From Cryoendolithus antarcticus (lineage: Eukaryota > Ascomycota > Dothideomycetes > Cladosporiales > Cladosporiaceae): a stretch of 64,000 nt of DNA. This document shows positions 22,503 to 33,306 of this stretch, in pieces. Below the pieces are notes generated by a model. It had not been told where the DNA came from and did no database searches. It worked only from the letters and a program-made list of their open reading frames with translations. Every line of letters starts with the position of its first letter. The stretch's first letter is position 1. The position numbers and the translations under genes are program-made. The stretch spans positions 682,001 to 746,000 of the forward strand of contig NAJO01000014.1 in assembly GCA_002077065.1 (NCBI GenBank). The letters run 5' to 3'.

Positions 22503-22948
22503 ATTGATAGCTGATGATCTGAAAGTTTGGATGGTGGTTGTGGTAAAGAGTCGGCGGGTGAGGGAGGATGCAGGAAACATAAGGACCTGGAGGAATGTTG
22601 CTGCAGGGTGTCGGAGGTGCTTACGGTGCGGTGGTGTGAATGGACCCGCTTGAGTGCCCCACCACATTGCCCCACGTCCGCCCACCAAGCAGCTGCAGGA
22701 ACGAGAGACCCTGAAGATGCATGCCGAAGCACACCATCGATGCTCATGCTGGACTGGAGACGACGAAGGCAGATGGGCGAGAGGAGAACTGCTTATCGCT
22801 TGGAAGAACGCAACACGTACAGAAAGCTGCCAACCGACTATGAAGTGCCATCAAAGCCCCGAAACCATGCCAACGACGCCCAACGCCTCAGACTCGCAAT
22901 CATCCCACTCGCATCACTCACTCAGGTATACTAACGACAACGTACCGC
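22503..22948. other. intergenic, FKBP12 promoter side
   Basis: Upstream region of FKBP12 and 3' UTR of the secreted-protein gene; both genes are on the minus strand. No other feature seen. Confidence 0.45.
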
Positions 22949-23487
22949 TCACGTGCACTTCACTCCAGGCCAGACCCCGACGAAGTCTGCGATAGCCTTC
23001 GAGGTGCAATCGTCGCCCAAGGGGTTCTGATACCACTTGGCGTAGAAGGTATCGTACTCGCCGCTGGTGGGTTCGATCTTGGCGCGCCATTCGTGTGGGT
23101 GACGACACTTGAAGACGGCGGCATCAAGATCGTTGAGGAAGTTGAGCTTGAGTGTGTCGACGTAACCCCAGACCTCGAAGCGTGTCTTCATCCGCTCGGG
23201 GCGGTAGTCGCTGTCGCAGTATGTGACCATGGAGTTCTGGTGTAGTGTCAGCAACCCCGTCTGACAAGAGAAGACAAGAAAAAGCTCACCATGTCGTGCT
23301 GGCCCATCCAGATTTCGGCTTCGCCAACTGATGGAGGAGCCACATGGCCGTCCTTTTCGGCAGCGCCGGGGCTGAGAGGGACTGGAGGGATCGAAAAGCT
23401 GGGAGATATCGGCGCGACGGGGGAACCGTGGACGGCCGAGGTAGCAAGAGCGGCAACGGCCGAGAGGATGAGCTTGTAGCCGACCAT
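22949..23487 (-). CDS. small secreted protein, effector-like
   Basis: Exons 23487-23290 and 23236-22949 (minus strand) give 161 residues; the 53-nt intron begins GTGAGC and ends CACCAG. The N-terminus MVGYKLILSAVAALATSAVHG is a clear signal peptide. A Pro/Ser-rich stretch (SPVAPISPSFSIPPVPLSP) follows, then a probable globular domain with four cysteines, in the contexts TYCDS, FKCRH, DDCTS and VKCT, enough for two disulphides. There is no membrane anchor or enzyme motif. I do not recognise the family. Size, secretion signal and paired cysteines fit the profile of fungal secreted effectors or surface proteins, which is an inference. Confidence 0.78.
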
Positions 23488-23963
23488 GCTGTGATGAAGT
23501 CAGTGATGCTGCATCGTGACGGGTCGATGTCATGGGAGTGAGACTCACTTTGCTTTGGAATGGGGGGTTGGTTGTGTGAGGAAGGTGGGATGGATTGGTG
23601 TTTGTGTTTTTGTTCGTTCGTTGGGTTGCTGGTATTGGATGCTGATTGTTGATGTCGATTCGATGCTTGATGGAACTGATGGCTGAAGCTGATGATGGAG
23701 AGGAAGAGGAAGAGGGACAGCTGAGAAGTCGGAGGTATACACCTGGTGATGGAGTGCCTTCCCATGGTGCGTTGTCAGTGCTCCTGCGTGTCTATGTCTT
23801 CGCAGTGGCAGGCGCGTGGCTTCGACTTGGACCCGGCGGCAGGAACTCGTACAACCATGTCCTGGTAGTTCTAAAATAGACGATCGTGTCTGAAGTGATG
23901 GACTTATGCCATCGATGCACTCTTCTTGTGAGGCATAGCACATGTCGCTGATGTGCTACTCTT
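23488..23963. other. intergenic, promoter of secreted-protein gene
   Basis: Contains T/G-rich low-complexity sequence around 23560-23640, directly upstream of the secreted-protein start. This probably represents the 5' UTR and core promoter. It also holds the histidinol-phosphatase 3' UTR. Confidence 0.45.
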
Positions 23964-24938
23964 TCATGCGAAGAACTTGTGATCATCCAAATCGTGCACA
24001 CCAAAGCTTGCCCATCGAACATGACTGAATCCTGAAACCGCTTCACTTGCACCTGCGAAGCCCTGCGGTACCAAGTAGACCACGCTCTCGATCTGCGCTT
24101 CCCGGATGGCGTCCAGTACGCGCTTGTAGTTGGCACCGACCTGGTCAATGCCGTGACTATCATCAGAGAAAGTGAATCGTCCATCCATCGTCAGGAACGT
24201 CTGTCGATAGGTCAGCGCGCGGAACTCAGTATGATCGACTCGACACACCTGACAGATCTCAACCTGCGGATACGGCTCACTCATGCCCTTCCGCAGCGCA
24301 CTCGAGTTGAGCTCCACGATACCTCCGTACTCAGCGATGAACTTCAGATTCCGCTCAATCTTAGTCCACACGTCTGGCCAATTCTTGAAGCTGCGCTCTG
24401 GATCGTCGCTCTTGAGGCGAATCAGATCGAAGTGACCGACCACCGGAGGCTTCAGCTGCTGCAGCATCTGGTACTGCAGGTCGAAGTAGTCGGCGAACAG
24501 CTGCTCGTCCTTCCCACCAGCGACATCACGAGCCTTGTGGTAGTGTGGCGTGTCATAGTCGATCGGTATGCCATGCACGTGATGCACACTGCCGACAAAC
24601 AGATCGACATCGTACTTCGCGCGCAGGGCACGGATCTGATCGACTGAGCTGTCACGGATCCATTCGCTTTCGAAACCAACGAAAAGCTGGATTTGGTCTG
24701 CATATGCCTTCTGCAGCCGTCGGGCTTCAGTGTAGTAGCTGTCGAATAGCTTCGCAAGGCTCGCCTCGTCGTGCTTGGACTCTTCCTCGGGGTAGAAGTC
24801 TTGCCTGCTCCGAGGTATGTGCTCTGTCATACAGAACGTGGTCATTCCAAGTTTGATGGCGTGGAGAACGACCTCTTCGAGTGTGTTGACGGCATGTCCG
24901 CAGAACTCGCCGGAGTGGGAGTGATGCGAGAAAGGCAT
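23964..24938 (-). CDS. HIS2: histidinol-phosphatase, PHP family
   Basis: Converts L-histidinol phosphate to histidinol in histidine biosynthesis; cytosolic metal-dependent enzyme of the PHP superfamily. Exons 24938-24249 and 24200-23964 (minus strand) give 308 residues. The 48-nt intron (GTGTGT...CGACAG) is a multiple of three without a stop; splicing joins EIC-Q to TFLTMDGRFTFSDDSHG, the expected family block. Metal-binding motifs are HHSHSGEFCGHA at the very N-terminus, TEHIPRS, GFESEW, GSVHHVHG, GHFDLIR and SDDSHG. The start at 24938 places MPFSHHSHSG first, as in other fungi; an in-frame ATG at 24986 would add 16 residues. Confidence 0.93.
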   Translation of the reverse strand: MPFSHHSHSGEFCGHAVNTLEEVVLHAIKLGMTTFCMTEHIPRSRQDFYPEEESKHDEASLAKLFDSYYTEARRLQKAYADQIQLFVGFESEWIRDSSVDQIRALRAKYDVDLFVGSVHHVHGIPIDYDTPHYHKARDVAGGKDEQLFADYFDLQYQMLQQLKPPVVGHFDLIRLKSDDPERSFKNWPDVWTKIERNLKFIAEYGGIVELNSSALRKGMSEPYPQVEICQVCRVDHTEFRALTYRQTFLTMDGRFTFSDDSHGIDQVGANYKRVLDAIREAQIESVVYLVPQGFAGASEAVSGFSHVRWASFGVHDLDDHKFFA

Positions 24939-25218
24939 GGTCGAGATTGATTCCTTTGTCTCGATATTCCCTGTTACTCTCGGCAATGCTTACTGCTCAG
25001 GATTTAATGGATATCATAGTTGAGCATACGATCACGGAATGCGAAGCACGTTCGAGTAGTCATCACCGTCAGCGATGGTGCATGGGCCACAACACCGCTG
25101 CTATGGCGCAACCTCCGCCAATACAGTGGAGCCAATGGCTCTCGCATTCGGTTTCGACCACTCATCACATAGACTCTTGCTTTATTGGAGCCCTCTCCGC
25201 CATTACGGCATTCACACA
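24939..25218. promoter_or_regulatory. shared promoter of HIS2 and GST genes
   Basis: A 280-base gap between divergent start codons must contain both promoters. No specific operator was identified. In other fungi HIS2-type genes respond to amino-acid starvation through TGACTC sites, and no convincing perfect copy is visible here. Confidence 0.4.
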
Positions 25219-26364
25219 ATGCCACCCTCAACGATAGCGCGGTACCGGACGCTTTCCGCGGGGTTACAGAGTGCTCATCAAGCACGTCACATCACCTCGA
25301 GCTCCCCTCACGCATTAGTAAGACACTCATCCACAGGTGTGCCCTTCTCCTTCGTTCGATCAGAACAACGCTCGAAGCCTACAAGAAGACTCCTCATTCA
25401 TCATCCCACTCCGAGTCCGATCATCAGCAGATCAAGACGAGCCTATTCCACGACCACGACCATGGCACCATCAATCTACACAGACGAGACGCCGGACGAT
25501 GTCAAGAATGCCAAGGGACTGCATCTGCTGACCATGAACACTCCTAATGGCCAGGCTGTTCAGATCTTGCTCGAGGAGCTCAAGGTAGACTCATGACACT
25601 AGTGTTGATGCGACCGAGAAACCATCGCTGATGACTTGTGAAAGGAAGCATATGGCCTCGAATGGACGACGACTTTGATCAACATCATGACCAACGACCA
25701 AAAGAAGGACTGGTTCCTTCGTCTTGATCCCAATGGTGAGCTGCACAGCCGCCACGTTATATCCCGCCCATACTGACTTTGCACAGGACGCATCCCCGTC
25801 TTAGTCGACAATACTGCCAACCCACCCTTCACTGTAATGGAGACCTCGGCTGAGATGCTGTATCTTGTCAAGTTCGCCGATAAGAACGACACCTTCGGCT
25901 TCAAGGACGAGAAGGAACGCAACCAGTGCTTGCAGTGGACGTTCTTCTGGCATGGATCCGGTGCACCTTACCAAGGTATGTCATCAGCCTTCTCTTTCTC
26001 CGAACGTTATCACATACTGACCTTTGCAACAGGCCAAGTGAATCACTTCAGCGGTGCAGCGCCGGAGAAGATCGAGTACGCCATCAACCGCTTTAAGAAC
26101 GAGACTCTTCGCGTGTACGGCGTTCTTGAGATCCAGCTCTCCGGCAAGTACACCGGAGAGGAACGCGAGTACCTGGCCGGCAACGGCAAGGGCAAGTATT
26201 CGGTCGCCGACATCAAGACATGGCCTTGGGTCAAGGGCTGGGAGCGCACTGGCTTCTCCGAGGAGGAGATGAAGCCATTCCCGCACTTGAAGAAGTGGAT
26301 CGCGAGGATCGCTGAGAGGCCGGCGGTGCAGAAGGGTATTGGCGATGACTATGTGCAGAAGTGA
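25219..26364 (+). CDS. Ure2-like glutathione S-transferase
   Basis: Glutathione transferase of the fungal Ure2-like group. Exons 25219-25584, 25645-25735, 25787-25975 and 26033-26364 give 325 residues; introns are 60, 51 and 57 nt and all junctions preserve family sequence. The thioredoxin-like N-terminal domain has MNTPNGQAVQILLEEL, then NGRIPVLVDN and METSAEMLYL (glutathione-binding Glu/Ser region). The helical domain ends PFPHLKKWIARIAERPAVQKG. A preceding 81-residue extension rich in Arg and Ser and nearly free of acidic residues (RRLLIHHPT, SRSRRAYSTTTT) looks like a mitochondrial presequence. A second ATG at 25462 (MAPSIYTDE) would give the normal-length cytosolic enzyme. Detoxification or redox protection is likely; substrate unknown. 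Confidence 0.9.
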
Positions 26365-27261
26365 GGAGAACCGAGCATGTAAATGGATGACATTCGCTCA
26401 ACGTTTGCAGTGCATCGCAGCCTGCCAGCCGAGCACGTATATAAGTGTTAATCGAACGAGCACCTCCCATTCGAGATCCACTCTCATCTCATCCCTCGTA
26501 GCATTCAATATATGACTCGACGCAATGGTATGTACTCCCTTCTCGGACACCTGAAATCCATCGCGACAACAAAGTCACACAACGGAAGCCGGCTTCCTAT
26601 AATCCAGGAGAAGTCACTCTACAGAGCCACGCCCTTCAACAGAAGGACTGGCAACACCATGCCGTGGATGGGGGCAGGTGTCGTGGCTGGCTCTGATGCT
26701 TTTTTGATGCCGAGTAGAAGAAGATTCGAAAGAATCTCGAAATCCAAGTACTTCGGCGAGAGGCGGGCCGCTGCCAAGACTTGCTCCGGTGCCTAAGGCG
26801 ACAATAGTTGTGGCCTTGGACGTTGTACTGTTAACTTCCTGTCGCCTCCGCACGCGATCTACCACCTGCATGTTTCATCTTGTAGTGACAACCGACCCCT
26901 GTCTCGCCCTGAGCGAAGCACTTGTCTGGCCCAGTCGCTGATGATTTACACGAGGACAACAGTCCGTGCGCTGTAATTGAGTGCAATATGATCCCGCTCG
27001 CCGCTCGGTAAGACAGTTCCTTGGAGATGAGGTTCACGGCAGTAGGAGGTCTGTACATTTCGCGTTCTCATCGCTCCTTTCCTTCGTCAGCATGAGCATC
27101 AACCACTCGCGACTACAGGAAGACATCGAAAAGCGCTTACCACTGGACTGGACTTGACCTGAGACCCGCGCCTCTTGTTGGCAGCGGAGATTCTGAGCCA
27201 ATTACTAGAGCGGCACGCGACAGCATAGCCACATTCCTCGGACCCTCGAGACGTCGAAGCC
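26365..27261. other. 0.9 kb intergenic with one doubtful small ORF
   Basis: A 94-codon frame at 26512-26796 (+) begins ATGACTCGACGCAATG followed by a good donor GTATGT, so a spliced micro-gene is conceivable. The downstream exon gives only about 40 residues of unremarkable sequence. I do not call a gene here. Confidence 0.4.
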
Positions 27262-28142
27262 ATGCATGGCCTCACACTTCGCGCGTTGGCGGCGCAATGT
27301 TGGCTGTCTCTCTTGACGACGAGTCAGCTCGCCCACGCGGAGTCCGACTCGACCGTTGTCATCACCAGCACCGCGGTTCGAACCATATGGGTTGTGATCA
27401 CCAGCAACTCCAGTACGATCACGACCTACTCCACAGCAACGTTGGTAGACGGCTCGACGCTCGGCATCTCCACAGTCATCGGGTCGACAGTCACTGGTGC
27501 GGCCACATCGTTCCCCACAGCTCCAGCGATGAGTGGAGACATGTCATGGCAGAGTCAGGCATTTCAGGACGCTGTGTTGAACAGCACGAACTACTTCCGG
27601 GCACAACATTTGACAAATCCAGTAACATGGTCCGACAAATTGGCTGAGTACGCAGGTACTCACGCGGAGAAGTGTGTCTTTGAGCACTCGGTATGATCTG
27701 CCCGCTCTTGAACCGAGCTCAGCAGACTGACAGATAATAGGGCGGCTCCAGTGGCGAGAACCTCGCAGTAGGCTACAACTCTCCAACAATTTCGATAGAC
27801 GCCTGGGCGAACGAGGAGAGCTCATACAACTACCAAGCACGCAAATTCTCCGAGAAGTCCGGCCACTACACGCAGCTCGTATGGAAGAACACCACGACAG
27901 TCGGCTGTGGCGCGATCAAATGCAGCAACAGTGCAAGTAATGGCGCGAATGGCTGGTATCTGGTGTGCGAGTACGATCCGCCTGGCAACGTCGCTGGGCA
28001 GTTTGGTGGAAATGTGGGTAAGGTCGGACAGGGCAAAGACGGTGAGCCTGGGTTTGCGGCGAAGGGAGCCAGGGTGTGGAGTGGAGGCGCTGCGGTCGTC
28101 GCGCTGGTTGTGTCGGCTATGGTGATGCAGGCCGCGCTGTAA
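27262..28142 (+). CDS. secreted CAP/PR-1 (Pry-like) protein, probably GPI-anchored
   Basis: Extracellular member of the CAP superfamily (yeast Pry1-3, plant PR-1), known to bind sterols and fatty acids. Exons 27262-27690 and 27741-28142 give 276 residues; the 50-nt intron ends GATAATAG. A signal peptide (MHGLTLRALAAQCWLSLLTTSQLAHA) is followed by a Ser/Thr-rich stretch of about 65 residues, probably O-glycosylated. The CAP domain starts at SWQSQAFQDAVLNSTNYFRAQH. Signatures are GHYTQLVWKNTTTVGC (CAP1) and WYLVCEYDPPGN (CAP2), with conserved His and Glu in KCVFEH and GENLAV. The C-terminus ends in a hydrophobic segment (AAVVALVVSAMVMQAAL) after small residues, as in GPI-anchored proteins. The anchor is inferred; the family call is firm. 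Confidence 0.92.
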
Positions 28143-28378
28143 GATCAAATACCTGTACATAACGATCCCCATGACACCCATTCGCGTGCAGAACCTCGAT
28201 CTGGTGATATCACCCCCTGTCAGCTTAGTACGCTCCAGCCTTCCACGTGTAGCCCTCTGCTACTCTCCATGTGTTCGCTGCGTCTGTCGAGCTGTGCCTC
28301 ATCCGTCACGAAACGCACGTGGGAATTTCAACAGAGCCATATGTAACAGTGTACATTTCATCCCCAAACTAGCCTCTC

Positions 28379-29096
28379 TCACGATATAACCTTCTTCACC
28401 TCTGCCTTCGCCTGCTGCCCCAGCTCCTCAACCTTCACAAACGCCTTGTTCGCCCCGTCCTTCACTTTCTCCAGTCCCTCGTTCGCTCCGCCCTGGATCT
28501 TCGCCAGACCCTCGTTGGCTCCGCCCTTCACGCCCTGTAGCCCTTCCTTCGCCTGTGCCTCTACGCTCTTCGCTTTGCCGCCCAAGCTGTAGTCCTGTTA
28601 GCTCGCTATCTCTCGCCGATTCAAGGCGATCGAGGAGGTACTCACTACCAATGGTTGACAAATCGATATCCTTGCGTTACCTGCGCCGTGAAGTTCACAG
28701 CGTGGCAGCCGAATAGGAGGTAGTTCTTAGGTGTTACGGCCATGGAGTAGCGCATGAAGACACCGGAGTAGCCGATTAGAGCTGCGGTCATGGGACCGGA
28801 GATGCTATTATCACTCCGTCAGCCCTTGAGCCGGGACATGGTCTCGTGACTCGTCGTTCGCTCAGATTCGGAGAGCAGGGAGACGTACATATCAGGATCC
28901 TTCTGCGTGTCCATCACCGCCGCAATCGGGATACCGAAGTTCGAGGCCGGTCCCCAGAAATCTGTGGCATTGGGTCGTTAGTCATTTGGGTCCTCTCGGG
29001 GGACGCTTGGGAGATGCGCGTACGTGTGGAACAGAAGTAGTCGAGCGTTGGGTTCGCGCGTATGCGCGCATTGAGCGCTTTGATTGCGACCGCCAT
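28379..29096 (-). CDS. MPC1: mitochondrial pyruvate carrier subunit 1 with repeat tail
   Basis: Inner-mitochondrial-membrane protein that pairs with MPC2/3 to import pyruvate. Exons 29096-29024, 28961-28889, 28804-28646 and 28586-28379 (minus strand) give 170 residues; introns are 62, 83 and 59 nt. The spliced protein reads STHFWGPASNFGIPIAA, then DPDIISGPMTAALIGYSGVFM, KNYLLFGCHAVNFTAQ and QGYRFVNHW, which are the MPC1 family blocks. The core ends near residue 103. The last exon adds about 67 residues of GANEGL-type repeats (GLQGVKGGANEGLAKIQGG and two more units) ending in a Lys/Glu-rich helix. This looks like an amphipathic, LEA-like tail and is longer than the short charged tail of yeast Mpc1. 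Confidence 0.92.
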
Positions 29097-29592
29097 AGTG
29101 AGTGTCAATGGCGGGTTGGAGGAAGGTGAGGAGCCGTGGTGTTGGGGGTTATGATGGGCTGAAGCTTGGGTAATCCTTAGGTCGGGGTCTCGGGTGAAGT
29201 AGCCGAGCAGAGAGATGGAATAACAGTACGAAGTACGACAAGTGACGAGAGGGCTACACTAGAAGTATGTCATGAGTGAACTAAGTTAAAGAGCGATAGT
29301 GAAGATGAGATGCTTTCATTTCTCGCGCGCTCGCTGCTATGTCATAATCGCTAGATTTCGCGCAGATATGCTCAGCCAAATCCATTCGCCCTCGTTCTCG
29401 CGAACATCTCCTCTGGCGACCAGCGCTCGATACATCTCCAGTAAGCTGAAACCCAAGTCCGCAAAGAAAAGGGTATCACACAAGAAGCGAAGCAAACAGG
29501 AAAGTCATGCCAGTCATCAGCGCCGTGATCCCATTGCCCGCTTTGCTCGCATCCGATTTTCAACATACGAGATCGCAACCATTAAATTCACC
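29097..29592. other. intergenic, MPC1 promoter
   Basis: Upstream region of MPC1 and 3' UTR of the ubiquitin-like-domain gene, both minus strand. No further feature seen. Confidence 0.45.
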
Positions 29593-31779
29593 TCACTTCT
29601 TCTTCCTGCTCCCAGCAATCCAAGACGCAAGAAACGGCACATCCTTGTTGCTCTTGCTCCGTGGCTTCGGCTTAGGTCGGGAATGATCGCCCATCATGCC
29701 CAACCCACCAGGCATACCCAGCAGTATGTCCAGGTCCGAAAGACCACCGGTGGGTGGCGGCGGGATCCCTCCACCCACCTTGGAGCGATGCGGAGGCGCC
29801 ATGGGAACATCGATGATCGCCGACTGCCTCTTCGACTTCTTCGCCGCCGCTCCGGAATTGATGCCCTTCTTCCCGTCCTTCTTGGACAGCTTGCCGGCGT
29901 CGAGAGCAAGAAGGTCATCAAGACCCATACCTGCGAATGGATCTCCCAGGTCGTCCATGATGTCGATGTGCCCGTGACCGTGCTTGCCCTTGCCCTTCTT
30001 CTTGTCCTTTTCGTCTTCATACGGCCACATGTGCATAGTGATCTCCCAGTCCGGCTGTACCATCGTGTCCCATACCTGCGGTAGTATGATCTCCCCATCA
30101 GGACCCGTCAAGTCGTAATGGCCCATATGGACGTGATCGCCAATGACGTCTACGTGGGCAAAAGCTTGCTTGATAAGCCCTTCCATGCCTTTCCAGGTCT
30201 TGCAGAGATGCCAGGGGAAGCAAAACTTGCGACCCACGGCGTCCTTGAACTTGATGGGCGCCTTGAGCATGTCGGGAAGTGGCGCGTTCTTCTTGATCTC
30301 CTCTTCCAGCTCCTTCTGCTTTTTCTCGACATCTTCTTTAGCTTTCTTCGCATCGGCAAGCTTTTTCTCGGACTCTTCCTTTGCTTTCTTGGAAGCCTCC
30401 TCAGCTTCTTTCAGCTTTGCGTCGCTTTCTTCCTTCACCTTTTTCGCTGAGACCTCGGCGGCCTTCTCAGCTTCGGCTTTGGCGAGCGCAGATGCCGCGG
30501 CGATCTCAGCTGCCTTCTTCTTCTCTTCCTCTTCCTTCGCACGAGCTGCAGCGAACGCAGCGACGTCAGCCTCAGCTTTCGCGATTATGGCCCGCTCGCG
30601 AGCAACGCGCTCCTCCTCGTACTTCTTGAGCAAGTCGCGCAGACTTTGCATCTCCTCACTTTTCCCGTCCTTCGCTGGTGGAGGCGCAGGAGAAGCAGTA
30701 TGTGATGGAGGGTACATGTAAGGCATCTGAGGGTAACCGGGCATGTATGGCGGGTACATGCCATGTTGATACGCCGCCATCTCGGCGCCAGGATAGCCTC
30801 CACTGCTTGGCGCATACATACTGTGACGTTGTGAAGGAGCACCCGGTCGCTGCTGTGGCATATGATGCATTGGCGGTGCTTGCGGCTCAGCGTTGAAGTA
30901 GCTCGTGCCTCCTGTCGAGCCCAGTGGCGAGAAAGGATTGTTCTGCGGTCCAGCACCGGGCGAAAATGGATTACTCGAAGGGTAGCCAAAGGGATCTGTG
31001 TGGCCTTGCTGTGGCATGTGGACTAGAGCTTGAGCGTGCTGTTGGAATGGGTCAGGCGCATAGCCAGGAGGCCCAGTCATGCTGGGCGGATAGCCACCAT
31101 GGGCATGCGGCGGCGCTGGAGCCGGCACGTGTCTGTACCCGCTGGGCGGCGGATAGCCACGCGGCGGCGGCATGCCATGGTGGCCGTAGGGGTAGTCATC
31201 CGGAGACGCCACACTGCTAGCGGACTCGTCTGAGGCGGTGCGTCTCGATTGACTACGATGGTGCCGTGGTTCGCGTGAGGAGTGGTGTCGGTGGTAGGTG
31301 GAGGATTGTCGCGGCAGCTCCTCCCTCTCTCGCTCGCGTGAGGAGGGAACGCGCCGAGAGGAGTGCCGCCGGGCTGGCGCTGGTCGCGCCTCCGTCGTGT
31401 GACGGCGCGATCGCGATTGCTTCGATCGCGAGGCAGAGTCAGAGGGTTCGATGTCGTCTTCTTCGCCTTCGTAGGGTGCTTCGAGCCGAGTCCACTCCTC
31501 CGACTCGTTTGAACTCGTGAAACTCCTGCTTTCGCTGGAGGTGGGCGAGTGGACTGATGCGCTGCGTGATGTGCGACCTTCTGGAAAGACCACTACGCGT
31601 TCCGAGCCCGAGCTGACCGTGAACGATGTTTTGCTGTGTGAGAAAAATGTCAACTCAGCTGCATGACCTGGTGACCGCAACGTCGTGATCTGCCCCGCTT
31701 GTCCTGCCCGCTTCGGGTGTGACACCAAAGGACAGCGACCGGGTTTGCAATGTCCGAAAGGATTGTGAACTTACGGCAT
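29593..31779 (-). CDS. coiled-coil protein with C-terminal ubiquitin-like domain
   Basis: The preferred model is a 5-nt coding first exon (31779-31775, ATGCC), a 141-nt intron with a perfect GTAAGT donor, and exon 31633-29593, giving 681 residues that begin MPKTSFTVSSGSERVVVF. The unspliced frame opens at 31728, but its first ~33 residues do not look coding. Layout: a Ser/Arg/Glu-rich disordered region, a Pro/Gly/Tyr/Met-rich region, a long Lys/Glu/Ala coiled coil (KKYEEERVARERAIIAKAEA onward), and a fungal ubiquitin-like domain at about 30010-30260 (RKFCFPWHLCKTWKGMEGLI, then DWEITMHMWP). The tail is basic. This architecture is common in Pezizomycotina and uncharacterised; no molecular role is assigned. 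Confidence 0.8.
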
Positions 31780-33029
31780 TGATTGTGAGTGCGAATGGCG
31801 ATAATCCTCAGCTTGACTGACCTCACTTTGGCGGTGAGGGGAGCAAGAGAGGCGAGTCTGTGGTGGGGTCTTCGAGTGGTGGCCGTCGCCAGGGGGATAG
31901 GGTGCTGCCGCAATCGCCGGACTCTAAATTGAGAGCTTGTTGCGCTTTGACTTTTCCGATCGCGTCGAGACCGCGTGGGGAATTGCTTTGGATGTTCCAC
32001 TTGATCTTCTACTTGCGAGAGTCCGGAGAGACAGTACTGATGAGTGGTATGATCGTGATCCTGAGGAGAAGGGGCAACTATGTGAGACGCCGTGTGTTCT
32101 ACGGACGAGGGGCAGCGCTCTCACGAAGTGGCACACGCGCGCGCCTCGCAGCCGTCCAGAGTCGAATCTAGAAAGGCGAAGGGGGCCAAACAAGCGCCGG
32201 CTGCGCCCTTCGTCTGTGCTGAAACAGTGGAGTGAGGCGTCGATATGTGTTGGTGTTTCGTGATTGTCAGAAGTTGATGATCGTGGCAGGACGAGGCGTA
32301 TGGTCCATGAAAGATCTACCTCCAGCTGTCTGCAAACACAGGCGAGGGGCAGCAGTGCGGTGTTTGTGTGTGCTGCAGGTCTGTACGATGACCTCAGTAA
32401 TGGCCACAGAGTGTGGTGTGGTGGGCTGTTGCTGTTGGACAGGTGAACTGGGGACTTCTGATCAGCACGACAGCGTCGCTGTTTCGACGATTGGGCGTGT
32501 ACGGCGATACACAACGGCCTCCGGACACTGATCAGCGTCGAGAATGTCAAAATGTCAAGGCCAAAGTCTCACGAAAGATTCTTACCGCCGGCCACACCCG
32601 GGCTCGACAATCGTCCACTGCAGCCTGACGGCTGTCTGCAGCCCAATGGATGACCACCCAGTGGAGTCGTTGGGCTACACAACCGTCGAAATTCTAGGTG
32701 GATCACAGAAATCTAACCTCGAACGGGTTGTATGGCTACGTTCAATTTCCTCGAGTCGAGGGCTATACACGATTCGAGGGATGTGAAGGATCGAAGCAGG
32801 GAGAAATATACTACGTGCGTTCAGTGCTCCTGCCGTACCACCGACACCACGTCTTGACCAACTCATCGACCTCGAGCTACAACGCCTCACGGTGAGAAGC
32901 TGGCCTACAGATGCACTGGCCTGAAGGGACCGTGGTGAAGCTGGTGTTTGGGCATACAGTCGTACGTCTCCTGCACTACTTGGACCGCCCGTCGTTCCAG
33001 AAAATGTATATATATCACAGCCTATCTGA

Positions 33030-33048
33030 CATTTGACGGCCGGCAGTG
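33030..33048 (+). repeat. 19-bp direct repeat, copy 1
   Basis: CATTTGACGGCCGGCAGTG occurs here and again at 33288-33306, 258 bp apart, with unrelated sequence between. It contains the palindrome GGCCGGC-like core. Origin unknown. Confidence 0.7.
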
Positions 33049-33287
33049 CGACTGCAAGACAGTGACCAACCCGACCTGCCACGTAGCAAGCCCGCACACT
33101 AACGCCCCACCTGCAGCATGACCTGCTGATTGCACTCTCGTAGCTCCAAGCCTCAGACAATCAGCAGTTCGCTATTCGCGGCCGGCTCTGCGCGTCATCT
33201 TCTCCACCGCCGTCCGCCGGGCCGTGCTGGCGAGCTATGCATATCGTCGAGGCCGCAGCCACGCCGTTTCCCGGTCTCGATCCGTGG

Positions 33288-33306
33288 CATTTGACGGCCG
33301 GCAGTG
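33288..33306 (+). repeat. 19-bp direct repeat, copy 2
   Basis: Second exact copy of the 19-mer at 33030-33048, in the same orientation. Confidence 0.7.

Noticed and set aside
26512..26796. Small ORF, possibly spliced after ATGACTCGACGCAATG
   Set aside because: The spliced product is about 40 residues with no recognisable sequence; the unspliced product crosses a good donor site.
27380..27400. GGTTCGAA-like tRNA B-box resemblance
   Set aside because: It lies inside the CAP protein coding exon and no A-box or cloverleaf can be formed; no tRNA was supported elsewhere.
29299..30084. 261-codon plus-strand open frame
   Set aside because: Largely antisense to the ubiquitin-like-domain gene and Arg-rich, typical of an antisense shadow.
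31924..32550. 208-codon minus-strand open frame
   Set aside because: Arg/Ser-rich, no recognisable domain, overlapped by open frames on the other strand as expected for GC-rich non-coding DNA.
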